From Apostichopus parvimensis (taxonomy: Eukaryota; Echinodermata; Holothuroidea; Aspidochirotida; Stichopodidae): 38,508 nt of DNA. Location of the stretch: assembly GCA_000934455.1 (NCBI GenBank), contig KN883909.1:59621-98128 (forward strand), in the 5' to 3' direction. The position numbers and the translations under genes were made by a program. Below are positions 12,601 through 21,928 of this stretch, piece by piece; the first letter of the stretch is position 1, and each line of letters begins with the position of its first letter. The notes below the pieces were generated by a model. The model made no database searches. It was not told where the DNA came from and worked only from the letters and a program-made list of their open reading frames with translations.

Positions 12601-13730
12601 AATTCATACTCTGTGTGAGATGTAGAAAACTAAGAAAGTTTAGAGGGTCTGATATATCTCGGACTGGGAAAAAGAGGAAGGGCTATTGAATGACTCTAAG
12701 AGATTGTTCAGAAGTCTCATACAACTAAATTTCTTGTTGGATAACAAGATCCTTTTTCTGTTGTTCAAGCTATAGCCAGTTATACAGTGCAAGCACCTTG
12801 CTCATTTTTCTTATTGCCTTGCTGTTCAGACAACCTGTGGAGGATTAGTCCATGTTTAGGTCATGCACAACCAACAAACTTTCTAAAACATCAGGCTGGT
12901 AACAGTACTCTTTGCAAAAGTGCAAAAGGGAAACTGATCAGCACCATAATGAACACAGAAAGCTGGCCTAGAGAAAGATGACATGAATCCATGAAACTGA
13001 ATGTGACATAGAAAACCATTTGTGTATAGGTTACCTTTTCATGGGACAAAACAAGTAGTGGTTGTTGGTATGGGGTATCAACAGGAGTGTAATCAGGTGT
13101 TGCAAAACATTCAAATATTTCAAAATGGCATATCCCTATACATTCAAAATCTTCAAGCGAGATAAACCTTATTGTCGACTCACCATCACCATCGTATGAC
13201 CTCGCTGAAAAGCCTCTCTCTTGAGCGGTCATCATCGTCCGGCACAGGGCTTCGGTGCTGTGGAGAAGTTGGCCGTCACACATTTGTAGTAACGCCAAGA
13301 GAAAGTTAACTTTACTCCAATACGGTGCATCTTGGAACCAGGCGTACAACCCTGTCGACCTGACGTGGGTCTCCGTTGCGGATAAAGCCCTGTCTACCCC
13401 TGCATCTACCCTGTCACCAACCAGACTAGGGTTGGGCCTCGATCTGGTATACCCATAGTCCTTCCTACTAACGGGTTTTAGAATACCCGTGAGGTATTGC
13501 AAGAGGTGTCGACTGTAAGCTTTTCTTATCAATCCGTGAATGAGCTTCCTCTTGGTCTTTTCACCCGCTCTGGGAAACCACTGTCTGGTTTCGAGGATTA
13601 TTTGACGAACTTTGCAATTCTGGCACCGGCTGCATGTTGTGGTACCTGATGTTTTCAAGCACCTCAATTCTGTGGCTTGACCAAGGTTGAATTCAAAATT
13701 CTCAGTGTTCTGTTGGGGATGCTTCATCAT
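4966..13730 (-). CDS. FBXW10: F-box/WD-repeat protein, FBXW10-like (complete gene, 10 coding exons)
   Basis: Ten minus-strand coding exons (13730-13035, 12608-12273, 11405-11301, 10916-10681, 10057-9854, 9509-9388, 8728-8580, 8188-8001, 7648-7490, 6649-4966) splice in frame at every junction and total 3879 nt, 1292 residues plus stop. Order: a Cys-rich N-terminus with CSRCQNC near residue 34, an acidic linker, an F-box at about 319-360 (KYRDFIRDLP then SQHW), a WD40 propeller at about 459-745 with repeated SGS and VW/IW strands, and a Ser/Arg-rich, probably disordered tail to 1292. FBXW10 proteins share this order, and the phrases KYRDFIR-LP, SQHW and HPKEVL match the vertebrate proteins as I know them. 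F-box proteins of this class bind SKP1 and recruit substrates to SCF ubiquitin ligases; no substrate can be inferred. Human FBXW10 is somewhat shorter, and the extra length here is mainly the tail. Confidence 0.93.
6650..7489 (-). other. FBXW10-like intron between coding exons 9 and 10
   Basis: This is an AT-rich intron with GTGAG donor and CTTACAG acceptor on the minus strand. No exon or recognisable repeat was seen. Confidence 0.8.
7490..7648 (-). CDS. FBXW10: FBXW10-like coding exon 9 (WD repeats 6-7)
   Basis: This exon encodes about residues 679-731, with acceptor ATCATCAG|AGAAGT and donor AACAG|GTGAGA. It contains LVTGCEDGKLRIWNMLTGDC and SDPILTIHPCGNR, matching GDPVLSFFIQGNR of the vertebrate proteins. 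Confidence 0.92.
7746..7948. repeat. two-unit pyrimidine-rich minisatellite
   Basis: Units at 7746-7844 and 7845-7948 share the blocks CTGCTCA, TTTCCTCT, CACCCTCACCCAACCTCATC and GTCCATTGTT in the same order, with small substitutions and indels. The repeat lies in the intron between FBXW10-like coding exons 8 and 9. Open frames through it are low-complexity Pro/Ser/Leu artefacts. Confidence 0.75.
8001..8188 (-). CDS. FBXW10: FBXW10-like coding exon 8 (WD repeat 5)
   Basis: This exon encodes about residues 617-678, with acceptor CTTGCAG|ATGTTC and donor CCAAA|GTATGT. It has an inserted loop (KSPRQKNQYG), then GPITCVKVD, ASGSADGYALIWS and the family-typical HPKEVL completed by the next exon. 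Confidence 0.92.
8189..8579 (-). other. FBXW10-like intron between coding exons 7 and 8
   Basis: Intron with donor GTTGGT and acceptor TTGCAG on the minus strand. Nothing further was recognised. Confidence 0.75.
8580..8728 (-). CDS. FBXW10: FBXW10-like coding exon 7 (WD repeat 4)
   Basis: This exon encodes about residues 567-616, with acceptor TTTACAG|TCTGGA and donor ATCAAG|GTTGGT, ending in phase 0. It contains WNFSTGKCIRTFKH and VVSGCEGGRVKVW. The tRNA-SINE lies in the intron just upstream in the gene. Confidence 0.92.
8813..9192 (+). mobile_element. tRNA-derived SINE, apparently full length
   Basis: The head resembles a tRNA gene. Pol III box A is TGGTCAAGTGG (8824-8834) and box B is GGTTCGAGCCC (8868-8878). 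The central body includes the conserved-looking blocks CTTGGGCAAGGCACTTTAT and CACCCAGGTGTATAAATGGG, typical of SINEs abundant in marine invertebrates. The 3' end has AAGCGC, then GCGCTATATAAATAA and an (ATA)n tail (to 9192), as expected of a LINE-mobilised SINE. It sits antisense in an FBXW10-like intron. It is not a functional tRNA gene because the stems are imperfect and the element continues far past the tRNA region. A clear target-site duplication was not found. Confidence 0.88.
9388..9509 (-). CDS. FBXW10: FBXW10-like coding exon 6 (WD repeat 3)
   Basis: This exon encodes about residues 526-566, with acceptor GTTTTAG|ATGTTGG and donor CAAAG|GTGAGT. It shows the canonical WD pattern CWSISTGKPLKIFNGHQGTV, then LVSGSKDKAVKVW completed by the next exon. 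Confidence 0.92.
9510..9853 (-). other. FBXW10-like intron between coding exons 5 and 6
   Basis: AT-rich intron with an A-rich tract near 9518-9547. Nothing else was recognised. Confidence 0.75.
9854..10057 (-). CDS. FBXW10: FBXW10-like coding exon 5 (WD repeats 1-2)
   Basis: This exon encodes about residues 459-526, with acceptor CCTTCAG|AGATGA and donor ATCAG|GTGCGA. Propeller strands VHYNFGDLVTVGS and FVLSGSFDTSIR are visible, with a GHAGSIKSL turn matching GHAGSVRAL of vertebrate FBXW10. Confidence 0.9.
10058..10680 (-). other. FBXW10-like intron between coding exons 4 and 5
   Basis: Intron with donor GTAAGAAA and acceptor CCCTTCAG on the minus strand. A plus-strand open stretch at about 10499-10612 is discussed as a weak finding. 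Confidence 0.7.
10681..10916 (-). CDS. FBXW10: FBXW10-like coding exon 4 (linker before the propeller)
   Basis: This exon encodes about residues 380-458, with acceptor ATTTTAG|GGTTCA and donor GATCA|GTAAGA leaving two bases of a codon. It has the family-typical G-S-K-G, N-YA and VSIPQVV stretch and the NIYCGPYNVMVLSD block, matching NVFCGTYNVRILSD in the vertebrate protein. Confidence 0.87.
10917..11300 (-). other. FBXW10-like intron between coding exons 3 and 4
   Basis: Intron with two G-rich runs on the plus strand (about 11070-11082 and 11220-11240). No coding content was seen. Confidence 0.7.
11301..11405 (-). CDS. FBXW10: FBXW10-like coding exon 3 (second half of F-box)
   Basis: This exon encodes residues 345-379 in phase 0/0, with acceptor TCGATAG|GTTAAT and donor ATGCAG|GTTAGT. 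It completes the F-box (CLKVSQHW) and ends in MLMQ, where vertebrate FBXW10 has a similar residue block followed by G-S. The polypyrimidine tract before the acceptor is weak. Confidence 0.82.
11406..12272 (-). other. FBXW10-like intron between coding exons 2 and 3
   Basis: Intron of about 870 bases that splits the F-box. No repeat or additional exon was recognised. Confidence 0.75.
12273..12608 (-). CDS. FBXW10: FBXW10-like coding exon 2 (acidic linker and first half of F-box)
   Basis: This exon encodes residues 233-344 in phase 0/0, with acceptor CACACAGAG|TATGAA and donor GATTTG|GTAAGA. Using the nearer CAG would add two bases and break the frame. The exon has an acidic stretch (DEESDGNSEDS) and then the start of the F-box, KYRDFIRDLPVHISKYIL. 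Confidence 0.85.
12609..13034 (-). other. FBXW10-like intron between coding exons 1 and 2
   Basis: Intron with donor GTAACC and acceptor CACACAGAG on the minus strand. The exon 1 frame stays open well into the intron, but family similarity stops at the donor. Confidence 0.7.
13035..13730 (-). CDS. FBXW10: FBXW10-like coding exon 1 (N-terminal Cys-rich domain)
   Basis: This exon encodes residues 1-232. It starts at ATG ATG (13730), with an in-frame TGA 15 bases upstream if the sequence is transcribed contiguously. It ends at AAG|GTAACC in phase 0. It contains the CxxCxxC cluster and the segment WSKVNFLLALLQMCDGQLL, which matches the conserved WTKANY-LLLLQMC region of FBXW10 proteins. An alternative acceptor, CCCAACAG|AACACTGAG, lies just inside the reading frame and could join an upstream exon (see 13880-13965). 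Confidence 0.85.
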
Positions 13731-13879
13731 TAGAGAGCGTTTTCACTATGCTTACATATTTTTTTATATTCCCTTTCAATTTCTAAAAAGTTACTATTTT
13801 AAATGCAAACCCCTACTGTATTTTTAATGACGTAAGCATATAATGTCGTAAGCATTGTGATGTGCAGTACCCTACATAC

Positions 13880-13965
13880 TGTAGGTTTCATTGGGATGTT
13901 GGAAGAGTTCTCCGTTGGTTCTTGACACTTGACATCATGCACCCGTTGCATTCTGTGCAACTCCT
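13880..13965 (-). other. FBXW10: possible upstream exon of the FBXW10-like gene
   Basis: On the minus strand an acceptor (CTATCCAG|AGGAGT) and a strong donor (CCTACA|GTATGT) bound 86 bases that are open in one frame, including an ATG followed by QRVHDVKCQEPTE. It ends in phase 0, so it could splice to CCCAACAG inside exon 1 and replace the first seven residues. Otherwise it would be 5'UTR. This is speculative without transcripts. Confidence 0.3.
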
Positions 13966-15099
13966 CTGGATAGATATAAAAGTAAAAAACAAGAAGGAAA
14001 TTTTAACATAATTGCTACTGAAAATAACAAGCAAAGTGTAAACATTGACTGAAAATCCGGCCGGCTTGCAGATTGCAGGAGTCAGGCAAAATATCCGTTG
14101 GGTTTACCAGAGTTTAAAAGGTAACATACATGGTCCATAACTTTGTTTAGGGTAAAGAGAGGGGAGGGTGGTATGGATAAAAAAAAGTCCACACAGTTTC
14201 CTGGACATGTAATTCAGTGGGTGATGTTTAATAGAGAGATTATCCTTTGATTGAATGAGTAGATTTTGCATAGAACCATATTTGGAAATAGTATAAGAAA
14301 TATCAAAAGGATGTCCCAATCCTTCTTAGGTCAACAGTGAAAATTTGGCTGGACTGTCTAAGTCCAGCATTTCATAACTTAAACAAATATTGAGTTAGTA
14401 CCTTACAATCTTGGTTACTTTCTCATTTTGTGTTACCAGGGCCATAAATTTCCTTCAGATTATCATTATTGCACAGGGGAGTGAGGAATAAAATGTTATA
14501 AAGATGTTAAAGTTTGTATTTGTGAAGTTTGTAATGTTTGAAGCTTGAACATTGTCTTAGTTGTTACTAAGGAATCAGAATTTTGACTTTGGCCTACCCA
14601 TAAATAATTTAACTCCATGTCCACTACAGAATAACTTTGTACTTCTTTTATTTGTACCATATATATATATATAAAAATAACGGTTCTATGTATCTGTAGA
14701 ACCACTCTAGTATAGGGAGAAGAAGTTGGCCAATTTTTTAATATTTTTTTCTTCAAAAATTAAAAATTCAATGCATCCTGGAGACACATGTTGCATCGAT
14801 CATCCTCAAAATATATTGCTCTTGCCTTTGGATGTTGTACCTAATGGCCGTCAAGCTATAACAATAATATGCTCACTGTGAAACCAGCTATTTTAAAATT
14901 GTTACTTTTGAGTTGGGGGTTCTGCAATTTACGCAGTTGGCAGTTATGGTACAGTAAGACAGGCCAAGTAGTAGGTTTGTATTAGTATATATGGGTATAA
15001 ATACCGATCATACAATAGGCTAGGCTAACTGTGACTGTGACTTAGTCCTTGGTTAGATTAGGCCTTGACCAGTGTGAATAGTAGGCCTAGCTTATGCCA

Positions 15100-15500
15100 A
15101 TGATGAACTCAGACAGTCAGAGCAGTTCATGCTACAGACGAGTTAGGCCTAACGTTAGGGTCATCTCGAGCAAAGAAGTCGCACAAAGCGTAAGCAAGCT
15201 CTTACTTCTTAGAGCTTAGCTGATACTCGTAGGCAAAATAAGTTACCGCTGTAGCTAGGTTGAGTGCGGTTAGCGGTAGCAGCTATAGAGCTAACGATTC
15301 CGGCCCAGGCTTGCGCCTCTTCGTACATTACCGTCGGCTCCGCGATTGGCGAGAACGCACTGTGTTTTTTTAATCGCTTATACATGTAAATGCTGTGTAT
15401 TGTTGTTGTTGAATCGAAGTAGGTTTAAGGCACCTGTCGCCCTCTAGCTTCAATGTGACCATGGTAACACAACCAGCCTATCCGTATCTGCAGACGCACA
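15100..15500 (-). promoter_or_regulatory. candidate promoter / first noncoding exon region
   Basis: This segment is richer in CpG and G+C than its surroundings (for example CCGTCGGCTCCGCG near 15330). It has a CCAAT-type motif (ATTGG, near 15346) and a minus-strand donor AAGAA|GTAAGAG (exon edge at 15206). A first noncoding exon of the FBXW10-like gene could start here. The assignment rests only on composition and one splice motif. Confidence 0.3.
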
Positions 15501-16383
15501 TTGATTAACACAGAGCCATTTCACTGGAAGTAATATATGTTGGACGTAATATTTCTTCCAATTGCAGTCATTCGAAATTATGTGATAAGATCAGATATCT
15601 ATATCAAAGCAACTTCATGTTTGTTAAGATGCATTACTATACTGTGGGATGATGAAGTAATCTTTGTTATAATCACCCTCTCGAACGCAGCCACTTCCCC
15701 TCCCCTCCGCTCAGACCCCCAATGAGACACCCTACTTGAAATTTCTGGCTAAGACCCTGCCCCCAACCCCTCCTCTCGTTTCGACAAGAGATTGAAAAAG
15801 TGAGGTCAGCAAACTGGAATTAACATGCCGTCGTAAACAACTTAAACATTCTGATTTTAGTCTGAACATTATTGAGGCTAAGGTGCGCGGATAGCTTACC
15901 GGCACCCACTCCCCATCCCATGATCCTACCCGCAGTTGCACAGAAGCAATACAAATTAAGAGGGATGCAGCTATCAAACATGCATCGTATATAGACCAGT
16001 CATTGATGTTTCCATTTATTTTAAGTATTTGATACTCCTGCATTCGCGGTTAGATTTTTTCAACGGGCGTTGGAATGCTCAATAATACGTATGATTAATT
16101 AAGAAGAGCGGGGATAACGCCTCTGTATTTAATTCCATATGATCCTTCTCCAATGTCATTAAACGAATAATATTGAAAAAGCACAGGCATGTGACAGCAA
16201 TAATAAAGAAATAATGATATACATAAATTAAATATGATCACTCAATTAAGTGGATAACTTACATACTACGTTCTGTCCAAAATTAACAAGCATTGACGCT
16301 ATAGTACTATATACACAGTGACGCATATTACTTATTAGCTGGTTTAGCATGTTGATGCCAATGATTGCAAAACTACCAATACT

Positions 16384-19065
16384 TTCGGTACTGAGCCTGA
16401 TGGAGGTTGTATACGCGGGGAGCATTTTCCTTCAGTTAAAGGATAACTTTAGAAAGAATTTTAAACTTGATATATGTCATAATCCAAGAAAGAGGAACAC
16501 TGGGAGCGCCAGTTAAGTTTCTACAGCTGTTCCGATGTCCAAGATATATGCACCTTTAACATATGTTAAAACTCCGGAATGCTCCTTTAAAGCTTACTTC
16601 ATGGTGACGTCGGTTAATTCCTCAGTGCAGAACTTATTATTTTTTTTTTTATAAATCAAGAATAAACATCTGAAAAAACAGCTGAAAAAACGTGTGTTTT
16701 TTAATTGCATATAAACAATTAACGGAATACCCAAGGATGACATATGAACATTACTAACATGTCAGTTGAGGCCATAAAAGATGTATGCATTTCCACTGAG
16801 TAATTCGTCAGTTTGGTACGTGTTGCATCTGAGGAACTGACCTAAATGTCTGTATACGTTAGACTAAAATAATGTAGTCACTTTACGGTAACGAACCCCA
16901 GCTGCGAGTGGTCATTCCTCAAAATTAAAAGTGGAATATAGAAATATAATCTGGACAGCCGGCAGTGTTTATAACGGCCTAAAACATATTTAGCTTAATT
17001 TTGCGCTACCGCGGTGACTGATTTATATTCCTGTTTTGAAACCATCATAATCATCCCATCTGTATATATGAATCACAGTCCCTGACCACCGAGAAAATTT
17101 TCAGGATGTATACGTACACGTTATAGAAAATATTTAATTAAATGACGGAAAGGGCGGGGAGGGGGTGGTAACGAGAGGCCGGCGTACGTGGCGGTTTTGT
17201 GGATCTACAATAAGAGCCGTATCGGCTATGTCTACAATATCAGTATGAGAATGTGTACTGCATCCGCTTTCTGAGACTATATTTCAGAAAGATGGTAAAT
17301 TAAAGTGTTAATTTTTCAATGCTTTTGATGAAACAATCTGTCATTGATATGTTGACAGTGCATGGTTGCTTTGGGGGGGGGGGGTGGTAAGGCGAGCCAC
17401 CTTCCAATAATTGACATTACTCTCCAGTTCCATTTTAGCCTTCCAAAATTCTTTTAAACAGACACACGGCCAGCTAAGGATGACACTTTCTTGGCAGGAG
17501 ACTCGTATGTGGCCTGTGTTTCCCCGACAAATGAAGGAAACAATATTCTCCATTACGCACGATATTACCCTTTGTTGGCCTACACCGTTGAAAAACACTT
17601 TCAAAACTTTCCCGTACATGTCAGTTATATTTAATTTAGCAACTAGTACCGCCTATCTCCCAGATTAAACCAATTGCAGCAAATGTTCATCCTTAATTTT
17701 CTTACGTCACAATCATAGCTGGAATATTACCATATGATCCAACATCCAACCGCGCGAAAGTATTTCATTACAATATCACGTAGTAAACAAGCCATTGAAA
17801 CATCTATATATACATAACAAAACATTGGACAGTTCTCACGTGTACATCGCGTATCTCAAACCTGTGTATGTACTTGTTGCACGACGACATCTTAATTGTT
17901 TCTTATGCAGGAAAGAAGGTCTTCTCGATATTTATTATCTGGCGTTCTTGTTTACTCATTGCAGATTTGAATTTCTCTAATTTGCGTACTTAAATCGTTA
18001 CAACGAAGTGCTACACCTTATTCAAATTACGTGATTCGAATTGAGGAAAAGCCGAGGCAGGCACTGTAACGGTAAACTCAATACAAGGCCGAACTTCTAA
18101 CGAGAGCATCTATAGATAAAATGACTGTCTGCGGTTTCCATGAAAAAACAGAGTTCCATCATTTCCATGAATTCAGTCATTAATCTGAAAACTTAAAATT
18201 GTCCATCTGATTTGAGATATTTGCAGCAATTTCATCGGAAAGTTCCGTAAGCTAGATCACCTTTGACTTGTGCATACATTTATGACGGTAATACTAATAT
18301 TGTGAGAACTACACGTATAGTCCACATGGCTCCTACGCCTTGTATCAGTTAGTCTTCAACAATATACGACCGCGCTTGACCGACACACAGTCAATTGTTT
18401 GTCTAGTTCTTGCTAAATCGTTGTCGTGTCCTTTCAAAGAACTTTGGAAACTTCCGGCTTCAGGAAACCTGCTAGTTTTCCAATCGTTGGACACATAACA
18501 ATTAAGATTGATTTCATATCGGAAGTAATTTTGTTTGTGAAGAAATGATATGTGTTTCTTTCATTGGAGTGAATCATATTTTGCCTATTTCAAGCTGTTT
18601 CCTTTTCGGAGATTACCTGATGCTGATACTACAAATGTCAGTCAGAGAATTGAACTAATTCATCAGGATCAGACCAAACGTTCACAGAAATGATATCGAA
18701 AGCAAATCATTTACAGCTATAGTCACAATATATAACCTTGACTTAAATTATACCTATTGTGGAATAAGGATCAACACTATGTTGTGTCATTGCTTCACTA
18801 CAATCCTGCAGTAGTTACCCAGTACTACTAGTACTAGGCCGACCTGTGCAGGAAATAACAATAGGCTAAATGGCTTCCCTAGCTCAGAATAGACTTTTGT
18901 TCACATTTAATAGAATATTGAGGAGAAGACCCTTCCTTGTAAATGCAGCAATATATGGAGGAACTTGTGCAGCAGGTGAATTTACCTTGCAATTAATTAA
19001 CGAAAGTGACAAACCTATAAACTGGGTGAGGATAGCACACTTTAGTATTATAGGTGCATCTTTCA
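16384..19065. repeat. near-identical 2.68-kb copy 1 (end of left contig)
   Basis: This copy matches 19116-21793 nearly base for base; the offset is 2732 at the left edge and 2728 at the right edge. It covers the upstream region and the first 196 coding bases of the MPV17L-like gene and ends exactly at the run of N. The contained open frames (for example on the minus strand at 17341-17619) appear in both copies and look like noncoding shadows. Confidence 0.95.
18870..19065 (+). CDS. MPV17L: MPV17L-like exon 1, gap-truncated duplicate copy
   Basis: The ATG at 18870 opens the first 65 codons plus one base of the MPV17L-like protein. The 196 bases are identical to the start of the complete exon at 21598. 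The copy stops at the assembly gap. No downstream exons exist for this copy; instead the upstream region begins again after the gap. It is most likely an assembly duplicate and should not be counted as a second gene. Confidence 0.85.
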
Positions 19066-19115
19066 NNNNNNNNNNNNNNNNNNNNNNNNNNNNNNNNNNN
19101 NNNNNNNNNNNNNNN
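19066..19115. other. assembly gap, 50 N
   Basis: There are exactly fifty N characters. The round number suggests a placeholder and not a measured gap. The flanks overlap by about 2.68 kb, so the true gap size is probably negative. Confidence 0.98.
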
Positions 19116-21793
19116 TTCGGTACTGAGCCTGATGGAGGTTGTATACGCGGGGAGCATTTTCCTTCAGTTAAAGGATAACTTTAGAAAGAATTTTAAACTT
19201 GATATATGTCATAATCCAAGAAAGAGGAACACTGGGAGCGCCAGTTAAGTTTCTACAGCTGTTCCGATGTCCAAGATAATGCACCTTTAACATATGTTAA
19301 AACTCCGGAATGCTCCTTTAAAGCTTACTTCATGGTGACGTCGGTTAATTCCTCAGTGCAGAACTTATTATTTTTTTTTTTATAAATCAAGAATAAACAT
19401 CTGAAAAAACAGCTGAAAAAACATGTGTTTTTTAATTGCATATAAACAATTAACGGAATACCCAAGGATGACATATGAACATTACTAACATGTCAGTTGA
19501 GGCCATAAAAGATGTATGCATTTCCACTGAGTAATTCGTCAGTTTGGTACGTGTTGCATCTGAGGAACTGACCTAAATGTCTGTATACGTTAGACTAAAA
19601 TAATGTAGTCACTTTACGGTAACGAACCCCAGCTGCGAGTGGTCATTCCTCAAAATTAAAAGTGGAATATAGAAATATAATCTGGACAGCCGGCAGTGTT
19701 TATAACGGCCTAAAACATATTTAGCTTAATTTTGCGCTACCGCGGTGACTGATTTATATTCCTGTTTTGAAACCATCATAATTATCCCATCTGTATATGA
19801 ATCACAGTCCCTGACCACCGAGAAAATTTTCAGGATGTATACGTACACGTTATAGAAAATATTTAATTAAATGACGGAAAGGGCGGGGAGGGGGTGGTAA
19901 CGAGAGGCGTAGGTGGCGGTTTTGTGGATCTACAATAAGAGCCGTATCGGCTATGTCTACAATATCAGTATGAGAATGTGTACTGCATCCGCTTTCTGAG
20001 ACTATATTTCAGAAAGATGGTAAATTAAAGTGTTAATTTTTCAATGCTTTTGATGAAACAATCTGTCATTGATATGTTGACAGTGCATGGTTGCTTTGGG
20101 GGGGGGGGGTGGTAAGGCGAGCCACCTTCCAATAATTGACATTACTCTCCAGTTCCATTTTAGCCTTCCAAAATTCTTTTAAACAGACACACGGCCAGCT
20201 AAGGATGACACTTTCTTGGCAGGAGACTCGTATGTGGCCTGTGTTTCCCCGACAAATGAAGGAAACAATATTCTCCATTACGCACGATATTACCCTTTGT
20301 TGGCCTACACCGTTGAAAAACACTTTCAAAACTTTCCCGTACATGTCAGTTATATTTAATTTAGCAACTAGTACCGCCTATCTCCCAGATTAAACCAATT
20401 GCAGCAAATGTTCATCCTTAATTTTCTTACGTCACAATCATAGCTGGAATATTACCATATGATCCAACATCCAACCGCGCGAAAGTATTTCATTACAATA
20501 TCACGTAGTAAACAAGCCATTGAAACATCTATATATACATAACAAAACATTGGACAGTTCTCACGTGTACATCGCGTATCTCAAACCTGTGTATGTACTT
20601 GTTGCACGACGACATCTTAATTGTTTCTTATGCAGGAAAGAAGGTCTTCTCGATATTTATTATCTGGCGTTCTTGTTTACTCATTGCAGATTTGAATTTC
20701 TCTAATTTGCGTACTTAAATCGTTACAACGAAGTGCTACACCTTATTCAAATTACGTGATTCGAATTGAGGAAAAGCGGAGGCAGGCACTGTATCGGTAA
20801 ACTCGATACAAGGCCGAACTTATAACGAGAGCATCTATAGATAAAATGACTGTCTGCGGTTTCCATGAAAAAACAGAGTTCCATCATTTCCATGAATTCA
20901 GTCATTAATCTGAAAACTTAAAATTGTCCATCTGATTTGAGATATTTGCAGCAATTTCATCGGAAAGTTCCGTAAGCTAGATCACCTTTGACTTGTGCAT
21001 ACATTTATGACCGTAATACTAATATTGTGAGAACTACACGTATAGTCCACATGGCTCCTACGCCTTGTATCAGTTAGTCTTCAACAATATACGACCGCGC
21101 TTGACCGACACACAGTCAATTGTTTGTCTAGTTCTTGCTAAATCGTTGTCGTCGTGTCCTTCCACTGAACTTTGGAAATTTCCGGCTTCAGGAAACCTGC
21201 TAGTTTTCCAATCGTTGGACACATAACAATTAAGATTGATTTCATATCGGAAGTAATTTTGTTTGTGAAGAAATGATATGTGTTTCTTTCATTGGAGTGA
21301 ATCATATTTTGCCTATTTCAAGCTGTTTGCTTTTCGGAGATTACCTGATGCTGATACTACAAATGTCAGTCAGAGAATTGAACTAATTCATCAGGATCAG
21401 ACCAAACGTTCACAGAAATTATATCGAAAGCAAATCATTTACAGCTATAGTCACAATATATAACCTTGACTTAAATTATACCTATTGTGGAATAAGGATC
21501 AACACTATGTTGTGTCATTGCTTCACTACAATCCTGCAGTAGTTACCCAGTACTACTAGTACTAGGCCGACCTGTGCAGGAAATAACAATAGGCTAAATG
21601 GCTTCCCTAGCTCAGAATAGACTTTTGTTCACATTTAATAGAATATTGAGGAGAAGACCCTTCCTTGTAAATGCAGCAATATATGGAGGAACTTGTGCAG
21701 CAGGTGAATTTACCTTGCAATTAATTAACGAAAGTGACAAACCTATAAACTGGGTGAGGATAGCACACTTTAGTATTATAGGTGCATCTTTCA
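19116..21793. repeat. near-identical 2.68-kb copy 2 (start of right contig)
   Basis: This is the counterpart of 16384-19065. It begins directly after the N run and continues seamlessly into the unique remainder of the MPV17L-like exon 1. Differences from copy 1 are scattered single-base changes and indels of a few bases. Confidence 0.95.
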
Positions 21794-21928
21794 ATGGTCC
21801 AGTGGGACATCTCTGGTACACTTGGTTGGATAAAATCCTACCAGGTACAGCATTTAGGATCCTTGCCAAGAAACTCTTGTTGGACCAATCAATTGCAGGA
21901 AGTGCATATGTCGTTGCCTTTTATGTTG
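21598..21928 (+). CDS. MPV17L: MPV17L-like coding exon 1
   Basis: This exon encodes residues 1-110 plus the first base of G111, and ends at GTTG|GTAAGA. It holds the first two predicted membrane segments, the GP-x-x-H-x-WY-x-x-LD motif and the DQ motif. This is the complete copy; its first 196 bases are duplicated before the gap. Confidence 0.93.

Larger units (their letters stand above)
13731..16383. other. upstream region of the FBXW10-like gene, unique part
   Basis: No protein family was recognised. This stretch should hold the 5'UTR and promoter of the minus-strand FBXW10-like gene. It includes a short perfect (TA)n tract near 14659-14674 and repeated TAGGCCTA-type motifs near 15070-15160. 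The CpG-richer part at 15100-15500 is listed separately. Confidence 0.55.

Noticed and set aside
18870..19178. A second MPV17L-like open frame running through the N block
   Set aside because: The frame after the gap belongs to the restarted upstream region. The join is created by N and has no biological meaning.
17341..20705. Matching pairs of open frames in both 2.68-kb copies (for example 17341-17619 and 20066-20344), suggesting a conserved gene
   Set aside because: Their conservation only reflects the near-identical copies. There are no splice signals or family features, and one crosses a poly-G run.
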